From NCBI GenBank assembly GCA_020444765.1, contig JAGRHW010000174.1, positions 1 through 7,310 of the forward strand: DNA of 7,310 bases, given 5' to 3'. Shown here in pieces: positions 1 through 4,855 of the stretch. Source of the DNA: Gammaproteobacteria bacterium. GTDB lineage: Bacteria; Pseudomonadota; Gammaproteobacteria; Granulosicoccales; Granulosicoccaceae. Position numbers and translations under genes: made by a program. Every line of letters begins with the position of its first letter. Position 1 is the stretch's first letter. The notes under the pieces were generated by a model. It was given only the letters and a program-made list of their open reading frames with translations. It had not been told where the DNA came from and ran no database searches.

Positions 1-484
1 CGTGCAGGGCAATCGAGGCAATCAGGAGGACCAGGACGGAAGTGTCGGCCAGCGGCTGGTAGACGATACGATACAACTGCGGCCCCATCGGTACGAGAAT
101 CGCCAGCGTCAGTAAGATCTGCAGTAGCAGCGGCATCTGCGCCAACGGCAGCAAATAGCAGGCGATCAACAGCAGCAGCGGATAAGCCAGATTCGACAGC
201 AACGATGAGCGCAGGCTTACCGCCGAACCGCCGCGCAGGGCTGCCGGCAGATCAAGCAGAAACACCAGCAGGGCCAGCGCACACAGCAAACCGACGGTGC
301 CGGGTATCTGCCCGGCCTGCAGGGTCACCAGCGTCAAGGCACCGAAAGCCACGAACTCGCCTTGAGGAATGAAAATGATCCGCGTCACGGCAAACACCAG
401 AACCAGTGCCACGCCAAGCAGTGCATAGATCGCACCCGACGTGATGCCGTCCTGCGCTAGCAGCGCAGCAATCTGCAAATCCAT
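1..484 (-). CDS. LivH-type ABC transporter permease, N-terminal part (runs off left edge)
   Basis: This is an inner-membrane permease subunit of a second branched-chain-amino-acid-type (HAAT) ABC importer, separate from the complete system at the right of the window. The 161 visible residues start at ATG (482-484), with a GGAGGA Shine-Dalgarno ending 4 bases before it. They are mostly hydrophobic. A first membrane segment spans about residues 15-38, followed by the LivH-like motif [12 protein letters not shown] (39-50), which corresponds to the usual HGxxxxxGA region. Further membrane segments lie at about 60-79, 97-115 and 117-135. The motif [19 protein letters not shown] (138-156) matches the conserved segment with 'RPL' in LivH proteins. 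The linker with extra hydrophobic segments at 65-135 is longer than in Escherichia coli LivH. The gene is divergent from the TetR-type gene, which probably regulates it. The substrate is unknown; an aromatic acid is plausible from context. The C-terminal half lies outside the window. Confidence 0.85.
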   Translation of the reverse strand, partial: MDLQIAALLAQDGITSGAIYALLGVALVLVFAVTRIIFIPQGEFVAFGALTLVTLQAGQIPGTVGLLCALALLVFLLDLPAALRGGSAVSLRSSLLSNLAYPLLLLIACYLLPLAQMPLLLQILLTLAILVPMGPQLYRIVYQPLADTSVLVLLIASIALH

Positions 485-497
485 CGATTCCTCCAGG

Positions 498-513
498 CAC
501 TGTCTATGCAGTG
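498..513. promoter_or_regulatory. Inverted repeat CACTG-N6-CAGTG just upstream of permease ribosome binding site
   Basis: Perfect 5-bp arms (498-502 and 509-513) flank 6 bases. The repeat lies in the leader of the leftward permease, 3-4 bases upstream of its Shine-Dalgarno. It could be a protein-binding half-site pair or a small mRNA hairpin that affects translation start. The arms are short, so chance is a real possibility. Confidence 0.3.
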
Positions 514-567
514 TTGTTATAGGTATCACCCGGCCCGACTTGACGCCTGTTGCCGGTGTCAGATGAA

Positions 568-595
568 TTTACATGCAAACTAACTAACTTGTCAA
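568..595 (-). promoter_or_regulatory. Candidate sigma-70 promoter for the leftward permease operon
   Basis: On the minus strand a perfect -35 hexamer TTGACA (595-590) is followed after 16 bases by TGTAAA (573-568), a 4/6 match to TATAAT. Transcription would start near 560, giving a leader of about 76 bases before the permease ATG. The spacer is the left arm of a larger inverted repeat, so a repressor bound there would block this promoter. The -35 is convincing and the -10 is weak. Confidence 0.5.
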
Positions 596-621
596 ACGAT
601 TGATCAATTAATTAGTTGCAT
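573..621. promoter_or_regulatory. Imperfect inverted repeat, likely operator shared by divergent promoters
   Basis: The left arm ATGCAAACTAACTA (573-586) is nearly the reverse complement of the right arm TAATTAGTTGCAT (609-621), with one inserted A and one C/T change. The arms are centred near 597. Inside the element is a perfect 10-bp palindrome ATTGATCAAT (599-608) and a tandem CTAA repeat. Both candidate divergent promoters overlap the element. Each arm contains the tetramer TGCA (574-577 and 617-620), and another TGCA sits at 507-510. TGCA repeats have been described in operators of BzdR, the relative of the BoxR-like protein in this window. The site could therefore serve the adjacent TetR-type protein, the BoxR-like protein, or both. 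Confidence 0.5.
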
Positions 622-627
622 TATGAT
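600..627 (+). promoter_or_regulatory. Candidate sigma-70 promoter for the TetR-type gene
   Basis: The -35 TTGATC (600-605, 4/6) and -10 TATGAT (622-627, 5/6) are separated by 16 bases. Transcription would start near 634, about 65 bases before the TTG start. The spacer is the right arm of the inverted repeat at 573-621, which suggests autoregulation. A second candidate lies downstream at 642-670; the sequence alone does not decide between them. Confidence 0.5.
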
Positions 628-641
628 GCCGATAATCTGAC

Positions 642-670
642 CTGACGAGCCGTGCCGGGCTCGCTATACT
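642..670 (+). promoter_or_regulatory. Alternative TetR-gene promoter with palindrome in its spacer
   Basis: CTGACG (642-647, 4/6 to TTGACA) and TATACT (665-670, 5/6 to TATAAT) are 17 bases apart, predicting a start near 677 and a short leader holding the ribosome binding site. The spacer is almost filled by the perfect inverted repeat CGAGCC-N6-GGCTCG (646-663), a classic repressor position. If the upstream promoter is used instead, the same repeat would be a 6-bp hairpin in the 5' leader. Confidence 0.4.
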
Positions 671-685
671 TTTTGTCTGTGTATC

Positions 686-691
686 AGGAAG
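686..691 (+). promoter_or_regulatory. Ribosome binding site supporting the TTG start of the TetR-type gene
   Basis: AGGAAG lies 7 bases before the TTG at 699-701. No ATG or GTG start exists nearby in frame, and the next in-frame GTG (near 847) would cut through the N-terminal helix-turn-helix. TTG is therefore the best start. Confidence 0.7.
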
Positions 692-698
692 CAAAACC

Positions 699-1586
699 TT
701 GACTAACGACGCCGATAAGGCCACCAGCGCACTCAATCAAACCGAGGAAGCTATCCTCGACCTCACCGGCACCGAGCCCTTGCTCGGTCAGGCTGCAATT
801 GCGGATAGACTCCGCGATCAGGGATTGCAGATCTCCGCCTCCGGGGTGCGCTACATTCTGCAGAAGCACGGACTGGAAACCGCGCCCAAACGACTGCAGG
901 CCCTGCTTGCCGGCGGCACCCGCTCGCTGACACCGGATGAAACCGAGCTGCTCGAGCGCGGCAAACGCAGCGGCCGGCTGCGCGCGGTTAGCGATGGGAA
1001 CGGTTCGGAAGACGGCGAGGACGCCGCCAGTCGCCAGGAGAGAATCATCAACGCGGCCGCCGAACTGTTTGCCACCCAGGGCTACGACCGCACCTCGATG
1101 CGCGATATCGCCCGCCAGGTAGGGCTGCTGCCGGGCTCGGTCTACCACTATTTTCCGTCCAAGGAAGAACTCTACCAGGCTATTCACCGCGCCGGCTTCG
1201 AAGGCATACTGGCCAAACTCAACCAGGCTGCGGCCGAAGGCAAGGACCCGTGGGACAAACTGCGCCTGGTTTGCCGTACGCATGTGACAGCCATGCTCGA
1301 GGGCGCGCCCATCCACCGGGTAACCGGCCACGGCCTGGCCTTGGTCGGCGACAATGCCCTGCTCGACAAAATCCGCGACGCCAGAGACGCGCACGAAAAC
1401 GTATTCCGCGAACTGATCGAACAACTGCCGCTGGCCCCGCATGTTGACCGCGGGCTACTGCGCCTGTCGCTGCTCGGCTCGATCAACTGGATTGTTATCT
1501 GGTATCGTCCCGGCGGCGGAAGCACACCGGTCGAAATCGCCGATGCAATGGTCGATATGATTCGTCTGAAAAGCGAGGCGGACTGA
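699..1586 (+). CDS. TetR-family regulator with an extra N-terminal transposase-like helix-turn-helix
   Basis: This is a predicted cytoplasmic DNA-binding regulator of 295 residues, against a usual TetR length of about 190-220. Residues about 15-70 form a separate helix-turn-helix region. Its pattern LLGQAAIADRLRDQGLQIS, then SGVRYILQKHGLETAPKRL, closely resembles the winged helix-turn-helix at the N terminus of IS481-type transposases. A charged, glycine-rich linker (about 72-110) follows. The canonical TetR DNA-binding domain is at about 112-160: RQERIINAAAELFATQGYDR, the helix-turn-helix TSMRDIARQVGLLPGSVYHY and FPSKEELYQAI. The C-terminal ligand domain ends with NWIVIWYRPGG (263-273), a pattern I associate with TetR regulators of acyl-CoA or aromatic catabolism such as KstR2 relatives. 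It is divergent from the LivH-type permease and probably represses that operon and itself. It converges on the boxR-like gene. The ligand is unknown; a CoA thioester is a reasonable inference. The TetR assignment is firm and the transposase-like resemblance is from pattern memory. Confidence 0.93.
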   Translation: MTNDADKATSALNQTEEAILDLTGTEPLLGQAAIADRLRDQGLQISASGVRYILQKHGLETAPKRLQALLAGGTRSLTPDETELLERGKRSGRLRAVSDGNGSEDGEDAASRQERIINAAAELFATQGYDRTSMRDIARQVGLLPGSVYHYFPSKEELYQAIHRAGFEGILAKLNQAAAEGKDPWDKLRLVCRTHVTAMLEGAPIHRVTGHGLALVGDNALLDKIRDARDAHENVFRELIEQLPLAPHVDRGLLRLSLLGSINWIVIWYRPGGGSTPVEIADAMVDMIRLKSEAD

Positions 1587-1619
1587 AAACTCTAACTGCC
1601 CGGCGGAATAGCAAAATAC

Positions 1620-1631
1620 GCACTATAGTGC
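1620..1631. repeat. Perfect 12-bp palindrome between convergent genes
   Basis: GCACTATAGTGC lies in the 122-bp gap between the TetR-type stop and the boxR-like stop. Flanking bases are AT-rich (ATAC before, ATTATT after). As RNA it would fold only a short hairpin with a 4-bp stem, so it is a weak bidirectional terminator at best. A protein-binding site is an alternative. No other terminator is evident in the gap (1587-1708). Confidence 0.4.
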
Positions 1632-1708
1632 ATTATTCTCTGACCGTATTGCCGATGCTGTGATGAATGATCCTGCTCTTTCTTGCTACCCGATACAAAG
1701 CCGACGAC

Positions 1709-2635
1709 TTATCCCGCCGATTCGCCTGACTGCAAATATTCTTCACAACAGCGTGCCAGCTCCAGGGAGCAGTCCAGCACCTTGCGTCGCGAGGTATCGA
1801 GGATATAGTCCGCCATGCGGTATTCGGCTTCGCGCTCGGCCAGTATCAGCTTGAGATCTTCCATGGCCTGTTCGTTATCGGCCATCGGGCGCATGTCGCC
1901 CTGATCCATGACCCGGTTCATATGCTCTTCCGCGGTGGCTTTCACCCAGACGGTAAAGTAGTTGTCGAGCAAACGGCTGTAGGTATCGCTTTCGGTGACC
2001 AGTGAACCGCCGGATTCCACCACCGCCAGGGGATGGGTTTCGATGGTCTGTTCCAGAGCCTGTCGCTCGATACGCCGGTAGGCATGTTGCCCGCCCAGCG
2101 AAAACAGCTCGCCGATGGACATCTGGGCAATTTCCTCGATTACGTCGCCGAGCCGGATAAACGGCAGTTTGTATTCATCCGCCAGCAGACTGCCGAGACG
2201 TGTCTTGCCGGCACCGCGAAGACCGACCAACGCTACGCCCTGAACCTGACCGCCGGATTTGACGAAACGGCGTTTCAGCAATTCCAGCGCGGCTTCCTGC
2301 TGTTCGGCATTGAGACGCGCAAGCATCATTTGCAGTGCCGGACTACCGGGCGCGGCGCTTGCGTTCGGCAGCAGCTCGGTCAACTGGACTTCCATGGCCC
2401 GGGCGATCCGCCACAGCAAGGACACGGACAGATTGGCCTTGCCACTCTCGGCCTGTGCGAGATAGCGCTCGGAGACTCCGGAATGTTTGGAGAGATGCTT
2501 GCGAATCATGCCTCGGCGTGTACGGATTGCACGGATGCGCTCCCCGATGCTGTGGATATATTGCTCGAGTTCGGCCTCGTTGAGGCTGGATTCGGCTACT
2601 TTGAGCGTATCGCCGGTGGATTCTTTGAGTGCCAT
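1709..2635 (-). CDS. boxR: BoxR/BzdR-type regulator: XRE helix-turn-helix plus shikimate-kinase-like domain
   Basis: This is a transcriptional regulator of benzoyl-CoA metabolism, 308 residues, matching BoxR/BzdR (about 300). An XRE/HTH_3 domain occupies about residues 26-90, with HLSKHSGVSERYLAQAESGK (47-66) as the helix-turn-helix. A linker follows at 91-130, then a shikimate-kinase-like domain at 131-300. That domain keeps the Walker A GLRGAGKT (138-145), a LGDVIEEI segment (162-169) like the shikimate-binding D-x-x-IE motif, YRRIE (186-190), and ESGGSLV (207-213) in place of the kinase GGG loop. In BzdR/BoxR this domain binds benzoyl-CoA and relieves repression; it is a sensor, not an enzyme of aromatic amino acid synthesis. 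The ATG at 2633-2635 is the only plausible start, because an in-frame TAA lies 15 codons upstream with only CTG between. The ribosome binding site is weak (GGAAG close to ATG). It lies downstream of the hemerythrin gene but has its own candidate promoter at 2694-2728. BzdR (anaerobic) versus BoxR (aerobic) cannot be settled from this window. Confidence 0.88.
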   Translation of the reverse strand: MALKESTGDTLKVAESSLNEAELEQYIHSIGERIRAIRTRRGMIRKHLSKHSGVSERYLAQAESGKANLSVSLLWRIARAMEVQLTELLPNASAAPGSPALQMMLARLNAEQQEAALELLKRRFVKSGGQVQGVALVGLRGAGKTRLGSLLADEYKLPFIRLGDVIEEIAQMSIGELFSLGGQHAYRRIERQALEQTIETHPLAVVESGGSLVTESDTYSRLLDNYFTVWVKATAEEHMNRVMDQGDMRPMADNEQAMEDLKLILAEREAEYRMADYILDTSRRKVLDCSLELARCCEEYLQSGESAG

Positions 2636-2693
2636 AGCTTCCAGTTCTTCGTCGTGTTTGCCCAGGGTCTGTTAAGCACCGGATGAAAGCTAC

Positions 2694-2728
2694 ATTATAC
2701 AGGCATTTGCATCAAGCGAGATGCGAAC
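2694..2728 (-). promoter_or_regulatory. boxR-like promoter with inverted repeat over the -35 region
   Basis: On the minus strand a perfect -10 TATAAT (2699-2694) lies about 59 bases before the boxR-like ATG. No good -35 is visible at 16-18 bases. Instead an inverted repeat occupies that space: GCATC-N6-GATGC (2709-2724), extending to 8-bp arms with 7 matches (TTTGCATC at 2707-2714 against the bases ending at 2728). It includes one TGCA (2708-2711). A perfect -10 with an operator-like repeat on the -35 fits a regulated, perhaps autoregulated, promoter. It is the only credible promoter inside the minus-strand gene series seen here. Confidence 0.55.
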
Positions 2729-2792
2729 ACATCACGCTTGCCGGCACCGAGTCAGGCACAAGACCGGCGGCATCGGTTCCGGGAAGCCTTAG

Positions 2793-3371
2793 CTACCCGC
2801 CAAGACCATGCGGCGCCGGTGCCCGGTTGACGATATCGCGCATCAGGCGGCTGAATTGCTCGGCCGGTTTGTCACCGAACAAGGGATCCTCATGATCGGT
2901 AAAGGCCGCATCCAGTGGCATCCAGTCTTCTTCAGTCAGCAACTTTTCGGCCAGCGGCAAAACGTGTTTTTCCTCGGTTGACATGTGCTTCCATTCAAAA
3001 TCGCGGTAAAGCGTCGCCTGACGGGCAAATTCGGCAAAGTCTGCCGGGTCCCGGCTGAGTTTGAATTTTTCCAGCGCTTGACGCAACGCCTTGATCATCT
3101 TGGCGCCGGAGCTGTGCTCTTCGTCAAGCCTGTCGAGAACCTCGGCGATCGCCGGCGATTTTCCGCGCAAACAGGGAAACAGGAATTCATCTTCCTTGGG
3201 ATGATGGAAACGGTACAGAAACGTTTCAAAATACTGCAAGACTGTATCGAACAAGGCCGCGTCGGGAACGATACGGCCGGCCAGGGTATCCTCGATCACA
3301 CCCTGCATGCAGGCGATAACCGAGGCCAGACGACGGTGTTCGGTACGGATAATTCCGGGTGTTTTCGCCAT
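2793..3371 (-). CDS. Hemerythrin-domain protein
   Basis: This is a soluble protein of 192 residues with a hemerythrin/HHE cation-binding four-helix bundle, which in this family holds a non-haem di-iron site that binds oxygen or nitric oxide or acts in iron and redox stress. Visible candidate ligands are His12 (TEHRRL), His56/His57 and Glu60 or Glu62 (RFHHPKEDEF), His86 (EEHSSG), then His129, Glu133 or Glu134 and His136 (WKHMSTEEKHVLP). There is no signal peptide or membrane segment, so it is probably cytoplasmic. A C-terminal region of about 45 residues follows the bundle. The ATG (3369-3371) is preceded by GGGG eight bases upstream and lies only 12 bases after the livF stop, so it is translated from the transporter operon. 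Its role here is not known. Oxygen sensing or supply linked to aerobic benzoyl-CoA oxidation is an inference from the adjacent boxR-like gene. Confidence 0.9.
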   Translation of the reverse strand: MAKTPGIIRTEHRRLASVIACMQGVIEDTLAGRIVPDAALFDTVLQYFETFLYRFHHPKEDEFLFPCLRGKSPAIAEVLDRLDEEHSSGAKMIKALRQALEKFKLSRDPADFAEFARQATLYRDFEWKHMSTEEKHVLPLAEKLLTEEDWMPLDAAFTDHEDPLFGDKPAEQFSRLMRDIVNRAPAPHGLGG

Positions 3372-3383
3372 TACGTATTCCCC

Positions 3384-4106
3384 TTAAACGCCGATGTGCC
3401 GGTGCAGGATGTCAGGTTGTTCACGCAGTGTCGCCGAATCGCCTTCGTAGACCACTTCTCCTTTCACCAGAATGACATTGCGATCCGTCATATCGAGAAT
3501 CGCATTGATGTTTTTGTCGACGATCACCGTGGCGATACCGTCTTCGCGAATCAGCTGGATAATACGCCAGATTTCCTCGCGGATCAGCGGCGCCAAGCCC
3601 TCGGTGGCCTCGTCCAGAATCAATAGATCGGGGTTGGTCATCAGCGCCCGACCGATCGCCAGCATCTGTTGTTCGCCGCCCGACAACTGCGTACCCATAT
3701 GCGATTCACGTTCGGCCAGCCTGGGAAAGGTATCCATCACCCGGGCGTAATCCCAGCGCGCGCTGCCGTCGCGGCCGGGCCGAGCCGGCATCAGCAAATG
3801 CTCACGCACGGTGAGGTTATGAAACATCCCGCGCCCTTCCGGCACATAAGCCAGATGACGACGCACCACTTTGCAAGGCCGCTGACCGGTGACATCCTCA
3901 CCCAGTACCTTCACCGAGCCTTGACGCGGCTTGACGATACCGAGCAGGGATTTCAACGTTGTGCTCTTGCCCATGCCGTTGCGTCCGAGCAGGCTGACGG
4001 TTTCGCCGGGTTTGACGGTAAAGTCGATGCCGTGCAGGACATGCGAAGCGCCGTAATAACTGTGCAGGCCGCGCGCCTCGATCAGGTAGTCGCCTTGTAT
4101 TGTCAT
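3384..4106 (-). CDS. livF: HAAT ABC transporter ATP-binding protein LivF
   Basis: This is one of the two ATPase subunits on the cytoplasmic face of the importer, 240 residues, normal for LivF. Motifs in order are the A-loop region YYGASHVL (17-24), Walker A GRNGMGKST (41-49), the LivF-typical YVPEGRGMF (88-96), signature LSGGEQQ (141-147), and Walker B LLILDE (161-166). The motif TVIVDKN (193-199) stands where LivF proteins usually read VEQN. It overlaps the end of livG by 4 bases (ATGA at 4106-4103), showing translational coupling, and is followed 12 bases later by the hemerythrin gene. The transporter type is certain. The substrate (benzoate, another aromatic acid or amino acids) is not visible in the ATPase and is inferred only from the boxR-like gene nearby. 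Confidence 0.95.
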   Translation of the reverse strand: MTIQGDYLIEARGLHSYYGASHVLHGIDFTVKPGETVSLLGRNGMGKSTTLKSLLGIVKPRQGSVKVLGEDVTGQRPCKVVRRHLAYVPEGRGMFHNLTVREHLLMPARPGRDGSARWDYARVMDTFPRLAERESHMGTQLSGGEQQMLAIGRALMTNPDLLILDEATEGLAPLIREEIWRIIQLIREDGIATVIVDKNINAILDMTDRNVILVKGEVVYEGDSATLREQPDILHRHIGV

Positions 4107-4855
4107 GACAGTTCACTCCCGAGATAGGCTTCCTGGACCTGGCGGCTGGCGCGGATCTGCTCGACATCGCCGGACTCCAGCACGCGACCGTTGACCATCA
4201 CGGTCAGTCGATCGGCCACGGCAAATACCGCGTCCATATCGTGTTCGATCAGCAGAATCGTATAATCACCGGCCAGCTCACGAATCAGGGTGACAAGATT
4301 TTCCGACTCCTCCTTGCCCATGCCGGCCATCGGCTCGTCCATCAGCAACAACCGAGGCCGGGTGGCGAGCATCATGCCGATCTCAAGCTGGCGTTGTTCA
4401 CCGTAGCTGAGATTCGAGGCCTGCCGCCCGGCCCGGTGTGCCAGTCCGCAACGCGTCAGGCTTTCCTCGGTATTGGCGCGCACCTCGGCCAATCGCTCGG
4501 CATTGCGGAAAAACCGCATCGGCCGGCGCAGCCGCGACTGCGCCGCCAGCCAGACATTCTCGGCCGCGCTCAGACGCGGGAAGATATTGGTTTTCTGGTA
4601 GCTGCGCCCTATACCCAGATGCGAGACCCGATACGGTGGCAGGCCTGCAATTTCATTGCCCTCGTAGCGAATACTGCCAGACGAAGGCGGTAAATCACCG
4701 GACAGCAGATTGACCAGCGTGCTTTTGCCTGCACCGTTCGGCCCGAGGATAGCGTGCACCTCGCCCTGCTGCAGGGCGAGATTGACCTGATCCACCGCGG
4801 TCAGACCGCCGAATACCCGCGTCAAAGCCTCGGTCTGAAGCACCGTTTTGGTCAT
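4103..4855 (-). CDS. livG: HAAT ABC transporter ATP-binding protein LivG
   Basis: This is the second cytoplasmic ATPase subunit, 250 residues, normal for LivG. Motifs are Walker A GPNGAGKST (38-46), Q-loop region RSYQKTNIF (84-92) with Gln87, signature LSYGEQRQ (149-156), Walker B LLLMDEP (169-175) and the H-loop LIEHDMD (202-208) with His205. The MAGM segment after Walker B is typical of the LivG branch. The ATG (4853-4855) overlaps the livM stop by 4 bases, and its own stop overlaps the livF start in the same way, so the three genes are translationally coupled. It should pair with LivF to drive transport through LivH and LivM. All catalytic motifs look intact. Confidence 0.95.
   Translation of the reverse strand: MTKTVLQTEALTRVFGGLTAVDQVNLALQQGEVHAILGPNGAGKSTLVNLLSGDLPPSSGSIRYEGNEIAGLPPYRVSHLGIGRSYQKTNIFPRLSAAENVWLAAQSRLRRPMRFFRNAERLAEVRANTEESLTRCGLAHRAGRQASNLSYGEQRQLEIGMMLATRPRLLLMDEPMAGMGKEESENLVTLIRELAGDYTILLIEHDMDAVFAVADRLTVMVNGRVLESGDVEQIRASRQVQEAYLGSELS

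Noticed and set aside
646..674. Intrinsic terminator (GC stem followed by T-rich stretch) before the TetR-type gene
   Set aside because: No plus-strand gene ends upstream and the T-run is 6 bases away from the stem. An operator between -35 and -10 fits better.
699..910. Remnant of an insertion sequence suggested by the transposase-like helix-turn-helix
   Set aside because: No DDE catalytic domain, terminal repeats or target duplication are seen, and the frame continues without break into the TetR domain. A fused domain explains it better.
684..1442. 252-residue open frame on the minus strand opposite the TetR-type gene
   Set aside because: The opposing plus-strand frame encodes clear TetR motifs. 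The antisense frame has no recognisable domain and reflects GC-rich codon use.
1709..2250. Shikimate kinase enzyme
   Set aside because: The kinase-like domain is fused behind an XRE helix-turn-helix at the length and order of BoxR/BzdR regulators, and the GGG loop is altered to SGGS.
2033..2686. 217-residue plus-strand open frame opposite the boxR-like gene
   Set aside because: The minus strand carries the conserved helix-turn-helix and Walker A; the plus-strand frame is a shadow without family features.
2985..3626. 213-residue plus-strand open frame across the hemerythrin and livF genes
   Set aside because: It spans two well-supported minus-strand genes and their junction, and has no recognisable motif.
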